Source of the DNA: Nannocystis exedens | GTDB taxonomy: Bacteria > Myxococcota_A > Polyangia > Nannocystales > Nannocystaceae | NCBI RefSeq assembly: GCF_002343915.1 | Contig: NZ_NETK01000001.1 | Coordinates: 2,108,001 to 2,172,000 of the forward strand | Reading direction: 5' to 3' | Length of the DNA: 64,000 nucleotides | In this document: piece by piece, positions 9,720 through 17,328 of the stretch | Layout: every line of letters begins with the position of its first letter | How positions within the stretch are numbered: the first letter of the stretch is position 1 | Program-made: the position numbers and the translations under genes | The notes under the pieces: model-generated | Told to the model about the DNA's origin: nothing | Seen by the model: only the letters and a program-made list of their open reading frames with translations | The model's database searches: none

Positions 9720-11216
9720 TCACTCGGCGACGATCTCGAAGTCGATCGGCCCCAGGCTGCCCGCGTTCGTGACCTCGCTCGAGCAGGCCGTCAAGCCGAC
9801 GATCATGTCCATCTCGGCGCGCAGCTCGATGCAGTCGCCGGCCGCGCTCGCCGGCGGCGCGATCGTCATCTTGCCGGTCGCCGGGTCGAAGCGGACGTCC
9901 ATGAAGATGTTGAAGGTCGAGCCGATGCTGTCGGCCTCGACCCCGAACGCCGACAGCGGCCCGCGCAGGTTCTCGTAGCAGCTCGGGTGCGTGCCGTCGT
10001 CGCCGCGCAGCCTGCGGTACATCTCCGGGCTGCAGGGCGTGAGCACCAGGTCGTGCCGGCCGACGTCGTCGCGCCCGATCGTCCACATCGGCCGCTCGCG
10101 GTTGCTGTAGAGCACGTCGCCGGTCGACAGGTAGAGCTTGTCGGCGTAATCGATGCTGCGGCCGGAGCTGAGGTGCTCGCGCAGCTCGTCGCGGGCCAGG
10201 CTGTAGAGGTCGCACACCTGCCGGCCCTCGGGGTCGATGATCCGCAGCAGCTGACCGCGCGCGATCGTGAAGGCCACCCCGGACTGCCTGGCGATCCGGT
10301 AGCGGACGCCGGGGCGCGGCTCGACGACCTTCGTCGCGGTCGCGACGGCGTGGTACGGACAGCCCGACGTCGCGGGGGTCGGCGCGTCGTGCAGGTCCAT
10401 CTCGCCGCGCGGGTGGAAAGGGGCGTGCCAGTCCGGTTCGACCTGTCGCCCGCTGTACTGCCGGGCCTCGCTGTCGCCGCCGAAGTCGTCGAGCGCCGGG
10501 TTGATGTCGCCCTGCAGCGCGCGGTCCTTGTCGCGCACCACCGCCTGCATCCGCTCGTACTTGCCGGTCTCGCGCAGGCGCTCGAACTGCGCGTGCGGGT
10601 TGAAGACCAGCGCCGGCCACGGGAACCGGCGACTCAGGCGAGCGCTGCCGGGGTGGAGGCCGACGATGAAGTACGCCGTGCCGGCGTAGCTGAACGAGAA
10701 GTGAGGATCGTCGGGATCGCTGCTGACCGACGGGTCCCACGGCGCCGCGTCGGCCTCGTGCAGCGCCTGCAGTTGGGCCCACAGCGCGCGCTCGAAGGCC
10801 TGCTCGTCGAGGTCCTGAGGCCCGGTGAAGATCGCCACGAAGGTGGCGAAGGGGCCCTCGATCTCGTCGAGGCCGCCGGTGAACGCCGCCAGGTCGCGCG
10901 CCAGCGCGGCGGTCGCCGCCGGGCTGCCGAGCGCGTCGTAGACCCCGAGGCGATAGCTGTTGTTGTGCACCGCGCTGCGGGCCCCGACGCACGGGTAGTG
11001 CGGGTCGAGCACGAAGGCGCGGAAGGCCCCGTGCATCGCCGTCGCCGTGAGGTCGGCCTGGGCGTCGCCGTCGGCGTCGACCCGCAGGAGCCGCTCGGGA
11101 TGGGCCGGATCGGGGCGGTAGAAGCGGCTCGGCCGCTCCGCCTCGTCCGGTGGGCCCGGCGTGAGCGACTCGGCCGCGACAACTGTCCGTTCGTCGCCCG
11201 GGTGGAAGTCAGACAT
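9720..11216 (-). CDS. YqcI/YcgG (GntA-like haem N-hydroxylase) fused to a DUF1989 domain
   Basis: A 498-residue two-domain protein. Residues about 45-250 match the YqcI/YcgG family in phrases such as YPCVGARSAVHNNSYRLG, FSFSYAGTAYFIVGLHP, VFNPHAQFERLR and SEARQYSGR. One characterised member of that family, GntA of the guanitoxin pathway, is a haem-dependent N-hydroxylase acting on a guanidine group. Residues about 310-495 match DUF1989 (urea-carboxylase-associated) in GQLLRIIDPEGRQVCDLYS, STFNIFMDVRFDPATG and the C-terminal LTACSSEVTN. The protein looks cytoplasmic and is transcribed alone. Inferred role: oxidation or processing of an arginine- or guanidine-derived compound. The domain assignments are confident; the substrate is unknown. 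Confidence 0.8.
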   Translation of the reverse strand: MSDFHPGDERTVVAAESLTPGPPDEAERPSRFYRPDPAHPERLLRVDADGDAQADLTATAMHGAFRAFVLDPHYPCVGARSAVHNNSYRLGVYDALGSPAATAALARDLAAFTGGLDEIEGPFATFVAIFTGPQDLDEQAFERALWAQLQALHEADAAPWDPSVSSDPDDPHFSFSYAGTAYFIVGLHPGSARLSRRFPWPALVFNPHAQFERLRETGKYERMQAVVRDKDRALQGDINPALDDFGGDSEARQYSGRQVEPDWHAPFHPRGEMDLHDAPTPATSGCPYHAVATATKVVEPRPGVRYRIARQSGVAFTIARGQLLRIIDPEGRQVCDLYSLARDELREHLSSGRSIDYADKLYLSTGDVLYSNRERPMWTIGRDDVGRHDLVLTPCSPEMYRRLRGDDGTHPSCYENLRGPLSAFGVEADSIGSTFNIFMDVRFDPATGKMTIAPPASAAGDCIELRAEMDMIVGLTACSSEVTNAGSLGPIDFEIVAE

Positions 11217-11464
11217 GATCGTCCTCGTCGCGGGCAGGGCCGCGTGGCCAGAGCGCCGGGCCGGTCGCGAACGCGGCGGACGCAGCCATGGCCGCGCCGC
11301 CGCTCCGCCGCAGCTCGGGGCGAGTGCCGCGATCGCGCCGGTCCTCCGCCGCGCTCGCAGCGTCGCGCGTCGGTCCCATGGGGAGCCGACATACGCCCTC
11401 CTCGCGCCTTGCCACCCGGTCGGATCGCCGCGCGAGGACGGGTCGAAGCGCCCCGGTGCCGGCG

Positions 11465-11737
11465 CTAGTTGTTGGGCTTGCCGTCGTTGGCCTTGAGCTG
11501 CTCCTCGCGCTCCTCGAGGCGGTCCTCGCGGTTCTCGAGGCGCTCCTGCTTGTTCGCGCTGGTGTCGGGGTCGGCCTGCTTCTCGTCGATGCGATCCTGG
11601 CGGCGATCGATGCGCTCCTCCTGGCGCTCCATCGCGTCCTCGGTCCGCTCCTTGCGGTCGAGCTTGGTCTGGGCGCAGCCGGCCGCCGAGGCGATGGTGA
11701 AGGCCAGGGTCATGAGGACGGGTGTCTTGAACTGCAT
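11465..11737 (-). CDS. small charged coiled-coil lipoprotein
   Basis: A 90-residue protein starting MQFKTPVLMTLAFTIASAAG, with AAAGGATC a few bases before the ATG. The hydrophobic segment ends in the lipobox SAAGC, so Cys21 is the expected lipidated residue. The rest is almost entirely charged (repeats of R-x-D/E-R, such as QEERIDRRQDRIDEKQ and RLENREDRLEEREEQ) and should form one long coiled coil, as in murein-lipoprotein-like spacers. No function is known. Confidence 0.8.
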   Translation of the reverse strand: MQFKTPVLMTLAFTIASAAGCAQTKLDRKERTEDAMERQEERIDRRQDRIDEKQADPDTSANKQERLENREDRLEEREEQLKANDGKPNN

Positions 11738-12306
11738 GGTGTGATCCTTTGTCGAGCGCGATGGCGCTGGTGTCGTCGTGACTGGCGCCCGCGTGAAGCC
11801 GCGCGACGCCGAATGGTGACAGCGGAGAGGCGCGTCGCGCCTCATCGCGCGCCGCACCGGAACAGCGCGCCCCCCGGTCGGGACGGGGAGCGCAGCCCCG
11901 GCGAGAGGCACCGGGAACGTTGCGCCTACAGGTCGATCGTCGTCCGTGAAATCATCCCGTGAGCTGCTCCCATTGCCCTTTGACCGCGGGGCTGTCTCCC
12001 GGGCAAGATTGTATGTGCAGTTGCGTGCGTCGCCGTTCCGCCTATCCGCCACCGACGCCGAGGAGCCGGCCGTCCGGGCGGCTGGGGTGATGTTCGCTTT
12101 GCGCTGGCAGAAGCGACGCGGTCTTGGGCGCACGCCGCGCCGCCACGAGGAGGCGGCTCACGGCTCGCCGGAGCCCCGTGGGGCGAGGGGCGCCGTGCAG
12201 CCGAGGTGGCGGCGGCGGTCGAGCCCGGTGCGTCTCGTGATTCGGGCCGACGGCCGCCGACGCGGAGGACGATCGACCGAGGGCGAGAGCCGGCGCCGCT
12301 CGGCGA
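11738..12306. other. intergenic region, no gene seen
   Basis: About 0.57 kb between the small lipoprotein start and the 3' hairpin of the AraC gene. All open frames are low-complexity translations. The promoter of the small lipoprotein should lie at the left end. Confidence 0.35.
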
Positions 12307-12327
12307 CCTGTCACGCGTCGTGACAGG
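12307..12327 (-). terminator. 9-bp hairpin 3' of the AraC gene
   Basis: Perfect arms CCTGTCACG and CGTGACAGG around a 3-nt loop, 71 nt beyond the 3' end of the minus-strand AraC gene. Confidence 0.6.
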
Positions 12328-12398
12328 GGAGCGACAGCGACTCGAAGAGCATCGAGCCTCTGTCGTCGGACCCGTGCGCCCGCGACCCGGGGTTCTGC

Positions 12399-13472
12399 TC
12401 AATGCGTCGCCTGTCGCCGCCAGGCCTGCGGCGAGTGGCCGGTCCAGCGCTTGAAGGCCCGGTGGAACGCGCTCGGCTCGGAGAACCCCAACAAGTAGGC
12501 GACCTCGGAGATCGACAGCCGGCGGTCGGCGAGGTAGCCGCGGGCGAGCTCGCAGCGCAGCTCGGCGAGCTGCTGCTGGAAGCTCGTGCCCTCGCTCTGC
12601 AGGCGGCGGTTCAGCGTGCGCACCCCGATCGCCAGGCGACGGGCGATCTGGTCGCAGGTCGGGGTGCCGCCGCGCAGCTCCTCGCTCAGCGCCTGCCGCA
12701 CTTGCTGGGTCGTGTCGCTGACCGGCGGCAGGCGAGCGAGCACGACCGCGGCGGCCCGCTCGAGCACGAGCCGCAGGCGCGCGTCGGCGCGCGGCTGCGG
12801 CTGCGCGAGCACGGCCCGCGGGAACCGGACCACCGTCTCGTCGGCGTCGAAGCGCAGCGGGCACGCGAACACCCGCCGGTACTCGGCGAGGTGGCCGGGC
12901 GCGGGGTAGCAGAAGCTGATTTCGCTGGCGACGAAGGCGTCGCCGACGGTCCCGCGGAAGCGGGTGAAGATGCAGGCGAGCGTGAACTCCACGGTGTACG
13001 GCGCGACGAGGCCGAAGCTCGGCGGCAGCTCGAGGGAGAGGCGGCCCTCGACCTCGTCGACCTCGAAGCGGAGGCGGAAGTCGCCGCGGACGATCCGGAA
13101 GTAGCGGGCCATCGCCGCGATGCCCTCGCCCAGGGTCGCCGACTCGTTGGCGATGTAATCGACGACGTCGAAGTGACCGAACGGGATGACCTCGGCGGCG
13201 TGCAGCGCCAGCGCAGGGTCGCGGCTGCGCTGCAACGATTCGCGCCACAGCGCGGCCCGCAGCGCCGGCGCCAGGCTGTAGTCGGCGTCGTCGGCGGCCC
13301 GGCGATCGATGCCCAGATCGGCGAGCAGCGCGTCGACGTCGACCCCGGCCAGGGCCGCGCCGATCAGCGGCGGGCACACTGCCGTATTGAGCGGCACGTC
13401 GAACGCGAGCGGCGGTTGCGACGTGACCGCGGGTTTGTCGGACTCGGTCAAGTCTTTGACGGGGTCGGTCAT
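12399..13472 (-). CDS. AraC-family transcriptional regulator
   Basis: A 357-residue regulator. Residues about 35-215 resemble the ligand-sensing domain of OruR/ArgR-type AraC proteins (RDPALALHAAEVIPFGHFDVVDYIANES, then ARYFRIVRGDFRLRFE). Residues about 255-352 are the double helix-turn-helix AraC domain (ARRLAIGVRTLNRRLQSEG, then ISEVAYLLGFSEPSAFHRAF, KRWTGHSPQAWR). It diverges from the lipoprotein gene at 13507 with only 34 bp between the chosen starts, so it may control that pair of lipoprotein genes and itself. The effector is unknown. The start could lie slightly further in, which would widen the promoter region. Confidence 0.88.
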   Translation of the reverse strand: MTDPVKDLTESDKPAVTSQPPLAFDVPLNTAVCPPLIGAALAGVDVDALLADLGIDRRAADDADYSLAPALRAALWRESLQRSRDPALALHAAEVIPFGHFDVVDYIANESATLGEGIAAMARYFRIVRGDFRLRFEVDEVEGRLSLELPPSFGLVAPYTVEFTLACIFTRFRGTVGDAFVASEISFCYPAPGHLAEYRRVFACPLRFDADETVVRFPRAVLAQPQPRADARLRLVLERAAAVVLARLPPVSDTTQQVRQALSEELRGGTPTCDQIARRLAIGVRTLNRRLQSEGTSFQQQLAELRCELARGYLADRRLSISEVAYLLGFSEPSAFHRAFKRWTGHSPQAWRRQATH

Positions 13473-13506
13473 CGCCGAGGGTGCCGCGCCGAACTACGGT
13501 AACAGC

Positions 13507-13899
13507 ATGCCCACGACCGATCCAGCCGCGGCCCGCGTCGCCGCCGGCCGTCCCTCGCTCGTCCTCGCGCTCGCGCTCGTCGCCGCCGGCTGCGGCGTCG
13601 CCGATGCCAGCCCGTCGCATCAGGCGCCCGCGACCGCGCCGAACCCGTTCATCGGCGCCACCGCCCCGAGCGCGCCGCAACAGCTCGCCGGGCGCGTCGA
13701 GGAGCGGCTGGTCGCCGGCTCCTACGTCTATCTGGCGGTGCGCGACCGCGACGGCGCGCTGCGCTGGGCCGTGGTCCTCGGCGACGCGCCTCCGCTCGGC
13801 GCCGACGTGGCGCTCACCAGCACGGCCCGGCGCACCGACTTCCACTCACCGCGGCTCGGGCGCGACTTCGCCGAGCTGCACTTCGCGGTCCTCCGTTGA
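13507..13899 (+). CDS. small lipoprotein
   Basis: A 130-residue protein. The N-terminus has a hydrophobic stretch (SLVLALALVAAGCGVADA) ending in lipobox LVAAGC, so it should be an anchored lipoprotein. The mature part has a Pro/Ala/Thr linker and then a small beta-rich domain of about 80 residues (QLAGRVEERLVAGSYVYLAV, RWAVVLGDAPPLGADVAL), resembling a short OB- or SH3-like barrel. No family is named with confidence. It starts 34 bp from the divergent AraC gene and lies 19 bp before the next lipoprotein gene, so the two probably form one operon. Confidence 0.7.
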   Translation: MPTTDPAAARVAAGRPSLVLALALVAAGCGVADASPSHQAPATAPNPFIGATAPSAPQQLAGRVEERLVAGSYVYLAVRDRDGALRWAVVLGDAPPLGADVALTSTARRTDFHSPRLGRDFAELHFAVLR

Positions 13900-13918
13900 T
13901 CTCAGGAGCCATCCTACC

Positions 13919-14497
13919 ATGTCGATTCGCACGATCGCCCGAACCATCACCCTCAGCCTCGCCCTCGCGGCCTGCAGCGAACCGGGGGCCGACACCGACC
14001 CCGGCAGCGAGAGCTCCGGCAGCACCACCCGCGACGATTCGACCGGCACCGGCGAAGCGGCGTGCGTCGAGGACGACCTCGCGCCCACCGTGTTCGCCGG
14101 GCCCGGCTACGACGCCGACAAGGGCGGGCTGCTCGAGCCGCTGCAGGACAAGTACGTGGCGAGCACCACCGTGCTCGTGCTCCGGCCCGAGAAGGCGCAG
14201 GAGTTCTCCGCCACGGTGGAAGCGATGATCCCGGTGCTGGTAGCCAACCCCGGCCTGGTCGGCTACGCCACCGCGACCTCGATGAAGTGCGGCACGGCCC
14301 GCACCATGGCGGTGTGGCGCGACCAGACCGCGATGATGAACTTCGTCACCTCCGACGAGCACGTGGCCGGCATGCAGCGCACGCAGGAGTTCAGCACCAC
14401 CGGCACGGTCACCTCGTGGGAGGTGACGCGCGCCGAGCTGCCGCTGACCTGGGACACGGCGACCGCCAGGGCCACCGCGGCGACGCCGTCCTATTGA
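13919..14497 (+). CDS. lipoprotein with an antibiotic-biosynthesis-monooxygenase-like domain
   Basis: A 192-residue protein with CAGGAG upstream of the ATG. The signal ends in lipobox LALAACS, followed by a Ser/Thr/Gly-rich linker to about residue 45. Residues about 75-175 look like a dimeric alpha/beta barrel of the ABM type: KYVASTTVLVLRPEKAQEFS, a long helix, then AVWRDQTAMMNFVTSDEHVA. Cytoplasmic ABM proteins are often haem-degrading or cofactor-free oxygenases; catalytic activity is not shown here, and an exported lipidated version is unusual. It follows another lipoprotein and probably shares its promoter. Confidence 0.75.
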   Translation: MSIRTIARTITLSLALAACSEPGADTDPGSESSGSTTRDDSTGTGEAACVEDDLAPTVFAGPGYDADKGGLLEPLQDKYVASTTVLVLRPEKAQEFSATVEAMIPVLVANPGLVGYATATSMKCGTARTMAVWRDQTAMMNFVTSDEHVAGMQRTQEFSTTGTVTSWEVTRAELPLTWDTATARATAATPSY

Positions 14498-14577
14498 CCA
14501 GCGCGCGCCGATCGCCGGTCGCCCCTCCGACCGGGCGCGGCGCTCGCCCGTGCCGAGCCGGACGCGCCGTCGGCCCG

Positions 14578-14597
14578 ACATGACCGCGAGGACATGT
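14578..14597 (+). terminator. hairpin with GCGA tetraloop
   Basis: Arms ACATGACC and GGACATGT (7 of 8 pairs) enclose GCGA, 80 nt after the ABM-like lipoprotein stop. It contains the palindrome GGACATGTCC and belongs to the TGTCC/GGACA hairpin family seen across the window. Confidence 0.5.
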
Positions 14598-14968
14598 CCC
14601 TTCGTGCTGCTACTTCGCCGGGACCACCGTGACGACCGAGCACGCATGGGCTCCATCGTCGTGAACCTCTCGCTAAACATGCGGCGTCGTCGACGGGGGG
14701 GACGACGCCCGCTGGCAGACTCGCGTCGAGCAGGTCGGGTCTTCGTCCCCGGGGCCGCGAAGGTCGACCGGCTCGCCGGAGGTAGTGGCCGGGCGAGCCG
14801 ACGCCGCCGCTCGCGAGCCCGTCGACCGGAGCCAGGCTCGCGCCCGAATGTCCCGCGCGCATCCACGCGCACCCTCGCAGCGCCGCTCCATTTCGCCCAA
14901 AAAAGTCGCAATCCCGGTGAAGTTTTGCCGGTCTTGTTGTTTTGAGAAGGCGGCGGTACCGTCGTCCC
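14598..14968. other. intergenic region with an A/T-richer promoter-proximal end
   Basis: No gene is supported. The last 80 bp are distinctly less GC-rich (A-run near 14901 and T-rich 14929-14945) than the surroundings and probably hold the promoter of the gene at 14969; no clear -10/-35 pair was found. Confidence 0.35.
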
Positions 14969-16012
14969 ATGAAGCCCTGCACCCGCTGCGAGCGCCATGT
15001 TCGTGTCTCCGAGGTCGTGTGTCCGTTCTGCGGCGCGACGCAGCACGAGGTGAGCGCGACGGTGCGGACCTGGGCGGTCGGGCTGGCGATGCTGGGCGCG
15101 GCGTGCGGGCCGGCCAAGGAAGACTCGGCCTCGGGCAGCGGGAGCGAAGCGACCAGCGAGGCGACGACCAGCACGGAGCCGACGACGACGACGGCGCCGA
15201 CGAGCAGCGGGAGCGACAGCGAGGCGGGCACGGGCACGAGCACGAGCACGAGCACGAGCACGGACACGGGCGGGACGGCGAGCAGCACCGAATGCGCGAG
15301 CTGCAGCGATTCGACCGAGGGCGGGGCGTTCATCTACGCGGCGCCCGACATGGGCGGCGGGGGGATCAAGGAGTGCGACCCGTGGGTGCAGGACTGCCCG
15401 ATCGGCCAGAAGTGCGTGCCGTTCTCGGGCGACGGCGACACTTCGCCGGAATCGCTGCACTGCGCGCCGGTGGCGGAGTCGCCGGAGCAGGCCGGCGATC
15501 CGTGCGTGGTGCAGGGATCGGGGACGGATCAGACCGACAATTGCGACGTCGGGCTGTTCTGCTGGCTCGACAGCTGCGTCCCGCTCTGCACCGGCACGCC
15601 GGACGCGCCGGCGTGTGCCGATCCGGCGAACGGTTGCACCATCGCCAACGACGGCGTGTTGACCCTCTGCCTGCCGAAGTGCGACCCGCTCACGCAGAAC
15701 TGCGAGGCCGACGAGGTGTGCCTGAACACCGGCGAGACGCAGGAGTTCGTGTGCGTACCCGACGCCAGCGGCGACGGCGGGCAGGAATTCGACCCGTGCA
15801 CCTTCCAGAACAGCTGCGACCCGGGGCTGATCTGCCTCGATCCCGCGCTGGCGACCGAGTGCGAGGCCCAGGCGTCCGGCTGCTGCCTGAAGTTCTGCGA
15901 CCTGACGATGCCGACCTGCACGGGCGCCGGCGCAGAGTGCATGCCGTGGTTCGAGGGGGGCATGGCGCCGGCGGAGCTCGAGGACGTCGGGGTGTGCAAG
16001 CTGCCGGAATGA
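14969..16012 (+). CDS. zinc-ribbon, Ser/Thr-linker, Cys-rich lipoprotein
   Basis: A 347-residue protein with an odd order of parts. Residues 4-22 form a CxxC...CxxC zinc ribbon (CTRCERHVRVSEVVCPFCG). A hydrophobic segment (VRTWAVGLAMLGAACG) follows and ends in a lipobox-like LGAAC. Then comes a Ser/Thr/Gly/Glu linker of about 65 residues. The C-terminal 230 residues hold about 25 Cys in repeating phrases (CDPWVQDCPIGQKCVP, CDPLTQNCEADEVC, CDPGLICL), expected to be disulfide-bonded outside the cytoplasm. The cysteine-rich part resembles myxobacterial surface proteins of unknown role. Whether the ribbon stays inside with the hydrophobic part as an anchor, or is cut off, cannot be told. Confidence 0.8.
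   Translation: MKPCTRCERHVRVSEVVCPFCGATQHEVSATVRTWAVGLAMLGAACGPAKEDSASGSGSEATSEATTSTEPTTTTAPTSSGSDSEAGTGTSTSTSTSTDTGGTASSTECASCSDSTEGGAFIYAAPDMGGGGIKECDPWVQDCPIGQKCVPFSGDGDTSPESLHCAPVAESPEQAGDPCVVQGSGTDQTDNCDVGLFCWLDSCVPLCTGTPDAPACADPANGCTIANDGVLTLCLPKCDPLTQNCEADEVCLNTGETQEFVCVPDASGDGGQEFDPCTFQNSCDPGLICLDPALATECEAQASGCCLKFCDLTMPTCTGAGAECMPWFEGGMAPAELEDVGVCKLPE
15234..15262 (+). repeat. GCACGA hexanucleotide repeat in the lipoprotein linker
   Basis: Four perfect GCACGA units plus a partial fifth encode alternating Thr-Ser in the linker. The unit is a multiple of three, so slippage would change linker length without a frameshift. Confidence 0.8.
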
Positions 16013-16032
16013 GTTGTCCTTCGGGACAGCTC
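16011..16032 (+). terminator. UUCG-loop hairpin overlapping the stop codon
   Basis: Arms GAGTTGTCC and GGACAGCTC pair over nine positions (one T-G) around TTCG and begin inside the TGA of the zinc-ribbon lipoprotein. A UUCG tetraloop is exceptionally stable in RNA. Confidence 0.7.
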
Positions 16033-16103
16033 GCCCGGGCCACCGGGCCGCGCCGTGGAGCTGCACGCGTCGTGACGGATCGCGCCAAGCCGCGCGGCCC
16101 GCG

Positions 16104-17306
16104 TCAGGCCGCCACGACCGCGCCGAGGCGCGCCGGTAGCCGCACGCGCACCGTCGACCCGGCGCCGAATTCGCTGTCGACGAAGATCTCGCCGCCCATC
16201 ATGCGACAGAGGCGGCGGCTGATCGCCAGGCCCAGGCCGGTGCCGCCGTAGCGGCGCGTGACGTCGGCGTCGACCTGCGAGAAGCCGGCGAACAGGCGCT
16301 GCATCTGCGCGGGGGTCATGCCGATCCCGGTGTCGCGGATCGTGAACTCGATGCAATCGACGCCGAGCGGCGCGTCGTCGCCGGCCGTGTCGAAGTCGCG
16401 GGCGCGCCCCGGGCGACGCTCGACCACCAGCTCGATGCTCCCGCGCGTCGTGAACTTGCAGGCGTTGCCGAGCAGGTTGAGCAGCACCTGGCGCAGCCGC
16501 GTCGCGTCGGACACCATCTCGCCCACGCCGCTGCAGCGGCAGCGGTAGCGGTTCTCGTTGCGGCCCACGAGCGGGCGGATCGCCTCGCCGATCTCGACGA
16601 TCAGCGCCTCGAGGTCGAAGGCCCGCAGGGAGAGGTCGAGCTTGCCCGCCTCGATCTTGCTGAGGTCGAGGATGTCGCTGACGAGGGTGAGGAGGTGGTT
16701 GCCGGCGGTGTGGATCCGGCGGACGTCGTCGGCGAGCCCGTGGGCGTCGAGCGCGACCAATTCCTCGTGGAGCATCTCGCTGTAGCCGAGGATGGCGTTG
16801 AGCGGAGTGCGGAATTCGTGGCTCACGCTGGCGAGGAACATGCTCTTGGCGTGGCTGGCCGCGGTCGCCTGGTTGCGCGCGTGCTGCAGCTCGGCGTTGA
16901 GCTCGCGCAGCGCCTTGACCGAGCGGTTGCGCTCGACGGCGTAGCGGATCGACCGCTCGAGCTGACGCGGGCCGAACTCGCCCTTGACCAGGTAGTCGAC
17001 GGCGCCGGCCTTCATCGCCTCGACGTCGAGCGAGCGATCCGACTGCCCGGTCAAAAGGACGATGGGGACCGTGCAGCCGCGCCCGACCACCTCGCGCAGC
17101 AGCTCGAGCCCGGTCTTCTCGCCGAGGCGATAGTCGAGCAGGCAAAGGTCGGGGCCGCCCGACAGCAGCGCCTCGACGCCGTCCTCGTAGCAATCGGCCC
17201 ACCGCAGGACGTAGGTCCCCTCCCCCAGCTCCTCGAGCATCTCACGGGTCAGCAGGTAGTCGTCCCGATCATCTTCGACGAGCAGCACCGAGACCGATGT
17301 GTCCAC
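16104..17306 (-). CDS. receiver-histidine kinase (REC-HisKA-HATPase)
   Basis: A 400-residue soluble hybrid with the receiver at the N-terminus. Receiver residues 5-125 have the acidic pocket (EDDRDD), phospho-acceptor Asp58 (LCLLDYRLG) and Lys108. A coiled helix leads to the HisKA H-box SHEFRTPLNAILGYSEML with His163. The ATPase domain is complete: N-box LLNLLGNACKF, G1 DTGIGM, and [13 protein letters not shown]. This order suits a kinase whose activity is set by phosphorylation of its own receiver, with signal coming from another kinase. It lies 22 bp downstream of a degenerate paralogue on the same strand. No membrane segment, so it is cytoplasmic. Confidence 0.9.
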   Translation of the reverse strand: MDTSVSVLLVEDDRDDYLLTREMLEELGEGTYVLRWADCYEDGVEALLSGGPDLCLLDYRLGEKTGLELLREVVGRGCTVPIVLLTGQSDRSLDVEAMKAGAVDYLVKGEFGPRQLERSIRYAVERNRSVKALRELNAELQHARNQATAASHAKSMFLASVSHEFRTPLNAILGYSEMLHEELVALDAHGLADDVRRIHTAGNHLLTLVSDILDLSKIEAGKLDLSLRAFDLEALIVEIGEAIRPLVGRNENRYRCRCSGVGEMVSDATRLRQVLLNLLGNACKFTTRGSIELVVERRPGRARDFDTAGDDAPLGVDCIEFTIRDTGIGMTPAQMQRLFAGFSQVDADVTRRYGGTGLGLAISRRLCRMMGGEIFVDSEFGAGSTVRVRLPARLGAVVAA

Positions 17307-17328
17307 GCATGAACCTCCGTCGCCCCCG

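Noticed and set aside
7354..10992. Very long minus-strand open frame
   Set aside because: It crosses the minisatellite and runs antisense or out of frame to the hypothetical gene and the fusion gene; composition is Arg/Ala/Gly junk caused by GC content.
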